64,000 bases of DNA from the NCBI GenBank assembly GCA_015665275.1, contig JADFAL010000001.1:1-64000 (forward strand), given 5' to 3'. The notes beneath the pieces are model-generated. The model saw nothing but the letters and a program-made list of their open reading frames with translations. It was not told the DNA's origin and searched no databases. Position 1 is the stretch's first letter. Every line of letters begins with the position of its first letter. Source of the stretch: Flavobacteriales bacterium (GTDB lineage Bacteria; Bacteroidota; Bacteroidia; Flavobacteriales_D; Crocinitomicaceae). Below, piece by piece: positions 8,282-16,966 of the stretch. A program made the translations under genes and the position numbers.

Positions 8282-11200
8282 ATGTCACGCTGGATAGTAA
8301 GAACGTTTTTCTCCCTACTTTTTATCAGCCCCGTTTTGGGGCAGAGTGAGTTGCGTTTTCGCAACTTTACTATCAACGATGGTTTATCGCAAAGTTCCGC
8401 GCTATGCATGGTGCAAGATGGGGTAAACTCGTTGTGGGTAGGAACGCAGGATGGATTGAACCGATACGACGGTCATGCCTTTCAAACATATAGTTCCAGT
8501 GATACAAAAGGACTTTCCAGTGATTATGTTCGGGCAGCAGTTCGATCAAAAGATGGCACGCTTTGGTTTGGAACCAATAACGGGCTTACAAAATTTGATC
8601 TCCGATCGGAATCTTTCAAAACATTCCATGATACCGGAAATCAAGCCTTGGATATTGTCGATGTATGTATCGATCAAAAAGGAATCCTTTGGATCACAAC
8701 AGTAGATAAAGGGCTTTATTCCTTTGATCCTGACTCAGGAAAATTACAATCGCTAAAACAACTTTCCTCGAGAAAAACGACGCAGATTGCCGTAGTTGGG
8801 TCGCACCTGTTAGTTGCATCTGAAGGGAATAAATTAGTTGATATTATTATTGATAAGCCCGGAGGAACGTTTGAATATTTAAAGGGAAAGAATGGTGGCC
8901 AGCTTATCATCAACAACATTAAAACATGGGGTAATAACGAAGCGCTATTAGCAACAACAAATGGTGTTTATGTCTATAATGTTGATACAAAGGCATTAAA
9001 AAAACAAACCATCAGCGACGAGTTGGAGTCCATTAATGTAAATGCGACGGACGTTTACCACACGCAAAAACAAGAATGGATCATTGCGACCAAAAGTGAA
9101 GGTTTGATAGTTGTAGAGGGAGACCTCACGAAGCAATACACCGAAGATATTTTCCAGAAGAACGCCCTTCTAATTAATGAACTCAACGCCATATTCAGTG
9201 ATAACTCTGGAAACATTTGGATAGGGTCTCAAAGAGGGCTTTCTGTTTTTAATATCGATGATAGCGGGATTTTGGGATACGGTCCAAGCGGAAACGATCA
9301 GAAAGGAATTCCAACTCCGAACGTCTGGAGTTTTGCAGAGTCTAAATCGGGGAGGTATACATTTATCGGAACTGACAGGGCTGTTTCTCGTTGGGACAGA
9401 AAATCCGGAGCATTCAGGCAGTTTTATCGTAACAAGGAACATTCTTCATTGGGAACTGGAGAGATGGACGTACTTGGGTTGCACGTTATTTCAAACAATC
9501 ATTTGATAGTAGCATGTGCTGATGGGGCCTACGAACTAACCATGCGAGGGGATGAATTTGAATACAAACAGATTCAGAGTTCGGACATGAGGCCTGAATT
9601 TTTCAAAACATATAGTATACTTCACTGGAAGGGTTCGAAGTACTTTTTCGCAACAAGTGGCGGAGTGCTAATGTATGACATACAATCAAAAGAATTGACT
9701 CAGTTTGCCCATGATCCAAAAAATCCAAAACAGACATTAACAGACGGAATTTGCCGTGTTTCGTACAAGGATCGACATGGGAATGTTTGGTTCGCTACAA
9801 GCGTAGGCGGACTCAGTCAGTTGAAAGAGGAAAACGGAGAAATCAGTATTGAACCCTATCAATTCAACAAGCAACTTAGAAAGGCCAGTAAGGATTATAT
9901 CACCTCTATTTTTGTAGATAAGAATGACAATCACTGGTTATCAACCTTAGGGGCTGGACTTATTAAATGGAATGAAAAGACTAAAACGGCAAAAATCTTT
10001 AATGAATCCGACGGTCTTCCAAATGGTGTAATTTATAGCGTACTCGGAGGAAGTGAAGGAAACCTTTGGCTTAGCACAAATAAAGGATTGTGTTCTTTCT
10101 CTCCCAGCAATGGAAAGGTGAAAGTTTTCACAGAGCAGGAAGGGTTGATGAGTAACGAGTTCAACCTCGGAGCATATATGAAAGGGAAGGATGGGTACTT
10201 ATATTTCGGTGGAATTTATGGGTATAACTATTTTTTACCGGCGAGCCTATCCAAACCTAAAAAGGACTTAAGCATCACCTTTACCAAGTTTAAACTGGAG
10301 AATGAATGGATAACTCCCGGACAGGAGGAGGTTGAGCTTAAAGCCCCAATTTTTGAAACGAAGGAGTTGTTTCTGGGATATCGCCAAAACAGCTTTACGC
10401 TTCGATTCCATCCATCGGATATTGGAGATGGAGAAACGGTAAACTACAAGTACCATTTATTAGGTTCGGATGAGGGAGAAATTTTCATCGGATCTAATAA
10501 TGAAATCCACTTCAATGCACTGGCTTCCGGAGATTACGAATTGTTGATTTATGCACGCCGCGGAAATGGTGATTGGAGTGCTGTTCCGGCCCGAATGAAA
10601 ATTCACATTGCTTCTCCTTTCTGGAGAACGTGGTGGTTCTGGTCCATTATTGGGGTATTAGCGCTAATTGGTATCAGGTTGTTCATTCGTCGTAGAATTG
10701 ATGCAGCAAGAAGAGAGCAAATTCGATTGGAGATTAAAGTCAAAAAACGAACGCGTGAAATTCAACAACAAAACCAGAAGATTGCGGCTCAGAAACTAAA
10801 AATTGAAGAGGAGCGAAACAAAGTGGTGAAACAACAGAAGTTGTTGCAAATCGAGAAAGATAAAACGGAGAAACTTCTTAAGAATGTAATTCCTGCGTCT
10901 ACAGCAGAGGAACTAAAGAAACGAGGAAAGGCGCGAGCAAGGGCTTACAAAACAGTTTCAGTGTTGTTCACAGATTTTGTTGGGTTTACCAAAATTTCAG
11001 ACCGAACGCAGCCTACCGAACTGGTAAAGAAGTTGGATGTGTACTTCACCAAGTTCGATGAAATTATCGTAAAGAACAACCTTGAGAAAATCAAAACGAT
11101 AGGTGACGCATACATGTGTGCAGGAGGGGTTCCAGTGCGAAACAATACCAACCCTATCGACACATGTTTGGCAGCCGTGCAGATTCAACATTATATGTCG

Positions 11201-12172
11201 AAACGAAAGCACGACGCCATCGCAAACAAAGATGAGTTCTGGGAACTTCGTTTGGGAATTAATACGGGGGAAGTAACAGCTGGCGTCATTGGAAGCGAAC
11301 GCTTGGCCTACGATGTCTGGGGAGCCACTGTAAATCAGGCGCAGCGAATGGAAATGCTGGGCGCTCCAGGGAAAGTAACTATTTCCGGTGCCACATTCGA
11401 GCTTATCGAGCCGTATTTCGACTGTACGTTTAAGGGAAAAGCCCAAACGAAAAGTCGCGGCTTAATCGATATGTATGAGGTGAATCGTATCAAGCCCGAA
11501 CTTTCTATTAATGGGGAAGGCATTGAGCCAAACAAGCGTTTCAAAGAGATTGTCAACCTGCACCTGTACAGTTCTATCAACTATTACAAGGCGGAGCGTT
11601 ATATTATGAAGTTGTTGGATCAGCAGCTCTCTTCGAAACTTCATTATCATAGCGTGGGGCACTCGAAAGATGTGGTAAACGCTGTTGAACGAATAGCCCT
11701 TCTCGAAAACGTAACGGATGAAGCCCTGTTCTTATTGAAATCAGCGGCCAATTACCACGATGCTGGCTTCATTGAGCAATACGACGCAAACGAGCCTGTA
11801 GGAGCACGACTTGCGGGAGAAATCTTACCACGCTTCGGATACACGGAGGCCGATATTAAAGTCATTCAGGAGTTGATTTATGCCACACGCATTCCGCACG
11901 CTCCAAAAAACCATTTAGAAGAAATTCTGTGTGATGCCGATTTGGATTATCTCGGCCGTGATGATTTCCATGAAATTGCCGACAACCTCCGGCGAGAATT
12001 AAAAGAGCACGGCAAAATCAAAAGCGATCGCCAGTGGGACGAAATTCAGGTAGGATTCTTAAACATGCATAAGTATTTCACGAAGACGTCCATTGAAACG
12101 CGCCGAGAAAAGAAAATGAAGCACCTTAAGGAAGTAGAAGAGCGCTTGGTTCGAGATGAGTATGAGGATTGA
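8282..12172 (+). CDS. two-component-type propeller sensor fused to class III adenylate cyclase and HD domain
   Basis: 1296 residues with a signal peptide (~1-20). A long periplasmic array of regulator-propeller repeats follows, with recurrent LWxGTxxGL motifs, then a Y_Y_Y domain (~700-775). After it come a membrane segment near 783-803, a charged coiled coil (~805-870), a class III nucleotide cyclase domain (~887-1070) and an HD domain (~1115-1235). The cyclase keeps both metal aspartates (898, 942), the adenine-type residues Lys938 and Asp1011, and the transition-state Asn1018 and Arg1022, so it should make cAMP. The HD domain has His1159-Asp1160 and a later CDADLDYLG motif. The hybrid-sensor N-terminus normally drives a histidine kinase; here that kinase is replaced by the cyclase. 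Confidence 0.9.
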   Translation: MSRWIVRTFFSLLFISPVLGQSELRFRNFTINDGLSQSSALCMVQDGVNSLWVGTQDGLNRYDGHAFQTYSSSDTKGLSSDYVRAAVRSKDGTLWFGTNNGLTKFDLRSESFKTFHDTGNQALDIVDVCIDQKGILWITTVDKGLYSFDPDSGKLQSLKQLSSRKTTQIAVVGSHLLVASEGNKLVDIIIDKPGGTFEYLKGKNGGQLIINNIKTWGNNEALLATTNGVYVYNVDTKALKKQTISDELESINVNATDVYHTQKQEWIIATKSEGLIVVEGDLTKQYTEDIFQKNALLINELNAIFSDNSGNIWIGSQRGLSVFNIDDSGILGYGPSGNDQKGIPTPNVWSFAESKSGRYTFIGTDRAVSRWDRKSGAFRQFYRNKEHSSLGTGEMDVLGLHVISNNHLIVACADGAYELTMRGDEFEYKQIQSSDMRPEFFKTYSILHWKGSKYFFATSGGVLMYDIQSKELTQFAHDPKNPKQTLTDGICRVSYKDRHGNVWFATSVGGLSQLKEENGEISIEPYQFNKQLRKASKDYITSIFVDKNDNHWLSTLGAGLIKWNEKTKTAKIFNESDGLPNGVIYSVLGGSEGNLWLSTNKGLCSFSPSNGKVKVFTEQEGLMSNEFNLGAYMKGKDGYLYFGGIYGYNYFLPASLSKPKKDLSITFTKFKLENEWITPGQEEVELKAPIFETKELFLGYRQNSFTLRFHPSDIGDGETVNYKYHLLGSDEGEIFIGSNNEIHFNALASGDYELLIYARRGNGDWSAVPARMKIHIASPFWRTWWFWSIIGVLALIGIRLFIRRRIDAARREQIRLEIKVKKRTREIQQQNQKIAAQKLKIEEERNKVVKQQKLLQIEKDKTEKLLKNVIPASTAEELKKRGKARARAYKTVSVLFTDFVGFTKISDRTQPTELVKKLDVYFTKFDEIIVKNNLEKIKTIGDAYMCAGGVPVRNNTNPIDTCLAAVQIQHYMSKRKHDAIANKDEFWELRLGINTGEVTAGVIGSERLAYDVWGATVNQAQRMEMLGAPGKVTISGATFELIEPYFDCTFKGKAQTKSRGLIDMYEVNRIKPELSINGEGIEPNKRFKEIVNLHLYSSINYYKAERYIMKLLDQQLSSKLHYHSVGHSKDVVNAVERIALLENVTDEALFLLKSAANYHDAGFIEQYDANEPVGARLAGEILPRFGYTEADIKVIQELIYATRIPHAPKNHLEEILCDADLDYLGRDDFHEIADNLRRELKEHGKIKSDRQWDEIQVGFLNMHKYFTKTSIETRREKKMKHLKEVEERLVRDEYED

Positions 12173-12175
12173 TTA

Positions 12176-12313
12176 TCCTCCCCCCACCCCCCCCAAAGGG
12201 GGAGCGGATTTTTATTCCATAAAAGTTAATGGGTACAACAATAGGTCTATTTCTTTCTTAAACGTGAGATTAAATAATTTACCCCCCCCCTTTGGAGGGG
12301 GCGAGGGGGAGGA
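12176..12313. repeat. inverted-repeat element with poly-C/poly-G arms
   Basis: A left arm (12176-12206) beginning TCCTCCCCCCACCCC and a right arm (12281-12313) ending GAGGGGGAGGA are inverted copies flanking ~74 bp of AT-rich DNA. Each arm also contains a local C-run/G-run hairpin around AAAGGGGG or TTTGGAGGGGG. The unit lies between convergent genes. Its shape fits a REP- or MITE-like palindromic element, or a bidirectional transcription barrier; no transposase is nearby. Confidence 0.55.
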
Positions 12314-12328
12314 CCACAATTACAACCA

Positions 12329-12360
12329 ATAAAAAAGGGACACTCAAATGAGCGCCCCTT
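12329..12360 (-). terminator. intrinsic terminator after universal stress protein gene
   Basis: Read on the minus strand, a 12-bp stem (AAGGGGCGCTCA paired with TGAGTGTCCCTT, two G-T wobbles) is followed at once by a run of T. It lies 22 bp past the stop codon of the minus-strand gene. Confidence 0.75.
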
Positions 12361-12381
12361 CGTATTGAATATGTACTTCTT

Positions 12382-13197
12382 CTAGTTAAAGTCAGCTGCA
12401 AATGAGAACGAACCTTCAATTGGGTTCATTATCAATGTTGGAATCTGAGCGTCGTTTGTAATAACGATTTCCTCATTTCCACTTGCAAGCGTTCCGAAGA
12501 TACTGTTCTTGTTTCCGTTCATAATTGCGATCAAATCCGCTTTCATTTCTTTCGCATGCTTTACTACAGAACGATTGAACGAACCTTCAATCATAGTTGC
12601 TGTAACTGCAATGTCGCGTTCCTCGAAATACTTCTTTGCGAAAACGATATTGGCTTTCACTTGTTTTTTTAAGAACTCATCGCTTTCATCTGGAGTAACA
12701 ACATGTACTCGAGAGTTGAAGAATTTAGCGATGTTTGAAACGATAGCCAATTTCTGCTTTGTTTCTTTATTTAAATCCAAAGGAACAACGATATCATCGT
12801 ATCCTGTTTCTTTTGGAGTTTTTTCCTGAACGATTACAAAAGGAACACTTGAGTTCGTAATTACTTTCAAGGCGTTCATTCCTGTAAGGTGTTGCCACCC
12901 TTGAGTACCGTGAGTACCCATAAAGATCAATTCTGAGTGGTGCTCAGAAGCAAAATCACCGATATCTTCAAAAATGCTACCTCGGCGTACAGATGGGTGG
13001 ATTTTTACGGTAGTGTCGAACTTATCAATGACAGCATTCAATTTTTTTTCTGCATCATTAATGTCTTTTTGTTTAGCAACGACATGTAACAGGTAAATTT
13101 CGGCACCCAAAGGCTTTGCAGTAGCGATTGCGTGCTCCAATGCGATATCCGCGACCTCAGTAAAGTCGTGCGGAACAATGAAATTCTTGGTTCGCAT
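12382..13197 (-). CDS. universal stress protein with two Usp domains
   Basis: 271-residue tandem UspA-family protein, cytosolic. The first Usp domain (~3-145) keeps a glycine-rich nucleotide-binding stretch (MGTHGTQGW followed by GMNALKV), so it may bind ATP. The second (~150-265) has a weaker version of the motif (GNKNSIFGTLASGNEEI). Double-domain Usps are common in Bacteroidota and are linked to stress survival, though the client process is unknown. It is transcribed alone, with a TACTTTTG box upstream and a clear terminator downstream. Confidence 0.9.
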   Translation of the reverse strand: MRTKNFIVPHDFTEVADIALEHAIATAKPLGAEIYLLHVVAKQKDINDAEKKLNAVIDKFDTTVKIHPSVRRGSIFEDIGDFASEHHSELIFMGTHGTQGWQHLTGMNALKVITNSSVPFVIVQEKTPKETGYDDIVVPLDLNKETKQKLAIVSNIAKFFNSRVHVVTPDESDEFLKKQVKANIVFAKKYFEERDIAVTATMIEGSFNRSVVKHAKEMKADLIAIMNGNKNSIFGTLASGNEEIVITNDAQIPTLIMNPIEGSFSFAADFN

Positions 13198-13229
13198 AAA
13201 ATTTGGTTTTCAAGTTAATTTGGTTCTAG

Positions 13230-13237
13230 CAAAAGTA
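13230..13237 (-). promoter_or_regulatory. -7 box upstream of universal stress protein
   Basis: TACTTTTG on the minus strand fits TAnnTTTG, about 33 bp before the ATG. No convincing TTG -33 element was found. Confidence 0.35.
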
Positions 13238-13244
13238 CAAATAA

Positions 13245-14213
13245 TCAAGCATCTAGATCTTTATCTAGCACCATATTTGAACTGTTTTTCTTTTTCTTAA
13301 GATAGGATTTCAAAATAGCATTGGCAAATATTACTAGCACTATAATTACCGATCCTAAGTAGAATTGCATGCCCAACTTTTGGTTTTCATTCAGGATGAG
13401 AATTCCCAAAACAATGGCGTAAACGGGCTCCAGGTTGATGCTTAAAGAAACGGTAAATGCCCCCAAATGTTTCACCAGTTCCACAATCGCTAGAAATGCA
13501 AAGGAAGTACACACAATACCAAGAAATAGCAACCATCCGATGTCTTCAACGCTTATTGCCCAAAGGTTGGTGTTGAAATTACCGGTAGCGGCCAGCAATA
13601 TGGCAATGGCAACAGTAGCCATAATCATTTCGTACAAAGTTATTGTTGACGGCTTTTCTGTTTGAGCGTACTTGGCGTTGAAAACAGAAAATGTTGCTGC
13701 AAGAAGGGCGGAGGTGAGTCCAAAGAAAAGCGCTTTCAATTGATTTCCTGAGAACTCTTCGGTAACAAGGAATATTCCTAAAACTACCACCAAGCTTAAT
13801 CCGAACTCCAACTTAGAGAACTTGCGTTTCATTACAAGCGGTTCCAACCAAGAAACATGCAGGGTAGTTGTTGATAAACAAAGCACACCGAAAGAAGCTG
13901 TCGACAATTGAACCGCTTGGAAGAAAGTGATCCAGTGGGCACCAACGACCAGTCCGGTTAGGCAAATACCAACAAACCGTTTGCGGCTTTGTACCTTCAA
14001 CGGGCGCTTCAAAATCAACATAAATATGAACAGGGAGACGCTGGCGATTAATACGCGGTGAAATACCATAGAAACAGCATCCAGATCAATTAACTTCCCA
14101 AGGATTCCTGTAAACCCAAAGAGTAGAATGATGAAATGAAGAAGGATATGATTTTTGTACGCTTCGAACATGTTTAAAAAAATAACGGGCGCATCTTTCG
14201 ACACCCCCGTCAA
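13245..14213 (-). CDS. EamA/DMT-family permease
   Basis: 322-residue inner-membrane protein with about ten hydrophobic segments arranged as two five-helix EamA halves, the layout of the drug/metabolite transporter superfamily. The substrate cannot be inferred. The N-terminus before Met15 (MFEAYKNHI) is polar and poorly conserved-looking, so translation may really begin at 14171. The C-terminal tail is short and lysine-rich. Its neighbours give no functional context; it sits 22 bp after the stop of the coiled-coil gene, which is transcribed toward it. Confidence 0.87.
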   Translation of the reverse strand: MTGVSKDAPVIFLNMFEAYKNHILLHFIILLFGFTGILGKLIDLDAVSMVFHRVLIASVSLFIFMLILKRPLKVQSRKRFVGICLTGLVVGAHWITFFQAVQLSTASFGVLCLSTTTLHVSWLEPLVMKRKFSKLEFGLSLVVVLGIFLVTEEFSGNQLKALFFGLTSALLAATFSVFNAKYAQTEKPSTITLYEMIMATVAIAILLAATGNFNTNLWAISVEDIGWLLFLGIVCTSFAFLAIVELVKHLGAFTVSLSINLEPVYAIVLGILILNENQKLGMQFYLGSVIIVLVIFANAILKSYLKKKKNSSNMVLDKDLDA

Positions 14214-14235
14214 AACTAATCATTAGGATTCAGGC

Positions 14236-15552
14236 CTAATCCAATTTCTTCATTTTGAGTAAAATTTTCTTGCGTTCGGTGTCAAGGTCATTCTGCTTCC
14301 CGTCCAGTTTCAAATTCTTTTCATCCAATTTAATTTGTTCTTGCTGAAGTTTCTCAAGGTTCTTCCCTTTAGCAACTTTCTTATCCAGTTTCTTTTGGTC
14401 GGCTTCCAGAGATTTACGATCCGCTTCAATCTTCGCTTGATCTACATCTAGCTTGTCTAGTTTCTCTTGAAGTTTGGCGCGCTTTTCCTCAAGCTTTTCT
14501 GCTGCGTCTCTTTCTTTCTCTGCTGCAGCGGCTTCTTTCTCTGCCTCCTTTTGTTCTTTTTCTACTTCTTTTTGCTCTTTTTCTGCCTCTTTTGTTGCTT
14601 TTTCCGCCTCTTTTTCACGATCCGCTTCTTCTTTCGCTGCCTTTTCGGCATCTTTCTTGGCATCCTCAGCTGCTTCGCGCTCTTTCTTCATCTCTTTCTC
14701 CTTATCCTTGGCAGCGTCTTCTGCTTCTTTTCGGGCCTTGTCTTGTTCTTTTTGAACGCGATCCGCTTCTTTTTTTGCCGCTTCCTCCGCTTTACGATCA
14801 CGCTCTAATGCTGCAGTAGCAGCTGCTTTTTCTTCCAACTCTTTACGACGAGCTTCTGCTTCTTCCTCACGTTGTTTGGCTGCTGCTTCACGCGCTGCAA
14901 TATCTTTCTCCATTTCAGCACGACGTTCTTCTGTCATTTCGGAACCGTTGTTCTTCAATTCTTCAGCCTCTTTTCGAATAGCCTCTGTCTCTGCCGCCGC
15001 TGCTTCGGCCTCTTTACTGGCCTTTTCGGTCTCTGCTGCAATTTCTTCTTGCTGCTTGCGCAAATCTTCCTGACGTTTCAATGAAGCCTCTTTCTCAGCT
15101 GCTGCTTCTTCCGCTGACTTTTGCTCATCGGCAATTTGACCTTCAATCTTTTCCGTCTTTTCTTCGGATGCCGCAGCAATTTCTTCCGCAGATTGCTTTT
15201 TAGAACGCATGATCACGTTAAAGTTAGCCCCCTCTTTTAAAGTACGATCGTGTAATTTCTCAGAAGCATATAACTTATGGAACACTTCGATAGTTACCGT
15301 TTGTCCGGTATAGTTCTTTACACTCACAGTGGAGTTTCCAGAGGCATCAGTTGTTCCGGAACCAACAGTAATGCGGTTATGTACGATTTTGATCAATGCA
15401 CCGGAAACGGGCTGACCATCACTTTTAACATTAATAGTTACGGAAACATTCTCATTGATTTCAATGGAAGTAACCGGGGATTTATCAGCTTCTGATGCTT
15501 GCGCGCCAAGCGCACTTATCAGCAATGTAGCAGCAATGTAAATGTTTTTCAT
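14236..15552 (-). CDS. secreted Ala/Glu/Lys-rich coiled-coil protein
   Basis: 438 residues. An N-terminal signal peptide (~1-19, ending LGAQA) precedes a compact beta domain (~25-115) that resembles a carboxypeptidase-regulatory or transthyretin-like fold (GQPVSGALIKI, TDASGNSTVSV). The rest, ~125-438, is almost entirely charged heptad-like sequence built from A, E, K, D and R with short repeats such as EKEQKEAEKE. It predicts a single very long coiled coil, with a more regular K/L/D segment over the last ~80 residues. The layout resembles TolA-like or periplasm-spanning spacers, but no function is recognised. The plus-strand readings in this region are artefacts of the repetitive composition. 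Confidence 0.75.
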   Translation of the reverse strand: MKNIYIAATLLISALGAQASEADKSPVTSIEINENVSVTINVKSDGQPVSGALIKIVHNRITVGSGTTDASGNSTVSVKNYTGQTVTIEVFHKLYASEKLHDRTLKEGANFNVIMRSKKQSAEEIAAASEEKTEKIEGQIADEQKSAEEAAAEKEASLKRQEDLRKQQEEIAAETEKASKEAEAAAAETEAIRKEAEELKNNGSEMTEERRAEMEKDIAAREAAAKQREEEAEARRKELEEKAAATAALERDRKAEEAAKKEADRVQKEQDKARKEAEDAAKDKEKEMKKEREAAEDAKKDAEKAAKEEADREKEAEKATKEAEKEQKEVEKEQKEAEKEAAAAEKERDAAEKLEEKRAKLQEKLDKLDVDQAKIEADRKSLEADQKKLDKKVAKGKNLEKLQQEQIKLDEKNLKLDGKQNDLDTERKKILLKMKKLD

Positions 15553-15658
15553 TGTTTTGGTTTTTTAGTAGTCCCTACGTTCAAGACGTAAGGATTTTAA
15601 ATATATGAAATCCTATTGGACTCCCCCAACAGGTCAAAAATAATTCCATTTTTTCCAG

Positions 15659-15666
15659 TACTTTTG
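15659..15666 (+). promoter_or_regulatory. holB: -7 box immediately before holB
   Basis: TACTTTTG ends only four bases before the ATG at 15671, so transcription from it would start at or next to the start codon, giving a leaderless mRNA. No TTG at ideal spacing was seen. Confidence 0.35.
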
Positions 15667-15670
15667 ATTC

Positions 15671-16789
15671 ATGCAATTTTCCGAGGTAATTGGACATAAT
15701 TCACTCAAATCTCACCTGATTGATGAGGTGAAAAATGAGAAGATCAGTCACGCCCAATTATTCCTTGGGAAGCCCGGCTATGGAGTACTACCGATGGCGC
15801 TCGCTTTTGTTCAATATCTTTTTTGTGAAAACAAGTCCGATAAAGACAGTTGTGATGTTTGTCCTTCGTGCAAAAAAGTGAAACAATTGCAACATCCTGA
15901 TTTGCACTTCTCTTTCCCTACCATTCAAGCAATTTCGAAAACTTCAAATGGAAACCTGAAAGAATGGAGAGAACAAATTTCAGAACAAGCGTACTTCGAT
16001 TTGAACGACTGGATTCGAAAAACGGATACAAAAGAACGTAAGCCAATTATTGGAGTTCAGGAAAGTGAAGAGGTAATTAAGAAGTTGAGCCTTCGATCCT
16101 ATGAGGGAGGTTATAAGGTGATGATTATCTGGATGGCCGACCAAATGAACATTGCTACGGCGAATAAGCTTTTGAAAATCCTTGAGGAGCCACCCAAGAA
16201 CACCTTGTTCATTTTGTGTGCGGAATCTCAAGAGAGCATGTTGGCCACCATTTTATCTCGCTGTCAGATTGTAAACATTCCGAGAATAACGTTGGATGAC
16301 TTGTCGCTCTTTTTGCGGGAACATAAATCAATGAATTCAAATCAAGCGGATAGCGTTGCGGCAAGGGTAGAGGGAGACTTTTTGGAGGCGTTGGAATTCA
16401 TGGGCGATCATTTAGAGCAAGATGCCAATCGCGATCAATTTATTCAACTGATGCGTGTGTGTTACAGAAAGAACGTGTTGGACATGATGGCCTGGTCGGA
16501 AGATATTGCAGGGTCGAGCCGTGAACAACAGAAGATTTTCTTGAAGTATTGTTTACACATGTTCCGTCAAAGTATGTTACGAAACTATACGGAAGATCAT
16601 TTAACAAGAGTATCCCAAGAGGAGGATGACTTCTTAGAAAAATTCGCCAAATTCATTTCTGGAAATAACGTGTTCGACTTCATGACCACCTTCAACGATG
16701 CACATTATCACATCGAACGAAATGCCAACCCTAAAATTCTCTTCATGAACCTCTGTTTCAACGTGATGCGTTTTATTTATGTAGCGTAG
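15671..16789 (+). CDS. holB: DNA polymerase III subunit delta' (clamp-loader)
   Basis: 372-residue AAA+ clamp-loader subunit of the DnaX/HolB family. The N-terminus has the RFC-like motif FSEVIGHNSLKSHL, and a Walker A position that is degenerate (LGKPGYGVLPMA, no GKT), as expected for the ATPase-inactive delta' subunit. A four-cysteine zinc site (Cys52, 61, 64, 67) and the ILSRCQ sensor/arginine-finger motif follow. It helps load the sliding clamp during replication. The following ricT and gldH genes form a conserved neighbourhood; in Bacillus holB is likewise followed by yaaT. Confidence 0.93.
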   Translation: MQFSEVIGHNSLKSHLIDEVKNEKISHAQLFLGKPGYGVLPMALAFVQYLFCENKSDKDSCDVCPSCKKVKQLQHPDLHFSFPTIQAISKTSNGNLKEWREQISEQAYFDLNDWIRKTDTKERKPIIGVQESEEVIKKLSLRSYEGGYKVMIIWMADQMNIATANKLLKILEEPPKNTLFILCAESQESMLATILSRCQIVNIPRITLDDLSLFLREHKSMNSNQADSVAARVEGDFLEALEFMGDHLEQDANRDQFIQLMRVCYRKNVLDMMAWSEDIAGSSREQQKIFLKYCLHMFRQSMLRNYTEDHLTRVSQEEDDFLEKFAKFISGNNVFDFMTTFNDAHYHIERNANPKILFMNLCFNVMRFIYVA

Positions 16790-16811
16790 ATAACGAAGTT
16801 CAGTGTTCGTA

Positions 16812-16849
16812 AAAAGTAGAAAGCAAAAGCGGAACTACTTTCTACTTTT
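16812..16849. repeat. perfect 12-bp inverted repeat between holB and ricT
   Basis: AAAAGTAGAAAG and CTTTCTACTTTT form a perfect 12-bp stem with a 14-base loop, 22 bp after the holB stop. It could act as a weak terminator or an mRNA-stabilising hairpin separating holB from ricT expression. Confidence 0.5.
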
Positions 16850-16966
16850 AACCCTTTACAAATTGCCCTCCTCAGCTTTTCAACAAACCAATGCGCATTC
16901 TTTAGACCTGCCCCGATTCTCTTCACCAATATTCTTCGTACTTTTATAGTACAAACAGAAATTACT

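Noticed and set aside
10997-11446. 149-residue minus-strand ORF inside the cyclase domain
   Set aside because: Shadow of the catalytic domain; no independent support.
14467-15073. Several plus-strand ORFs (up to 113 residues) across the coiled-coil gene
   Set aside because: Low-complexity Phe/Ser/Leu/Cys sequences that are mirror readings of the A/E/K-rich minus-strand gene; no start context or domain.
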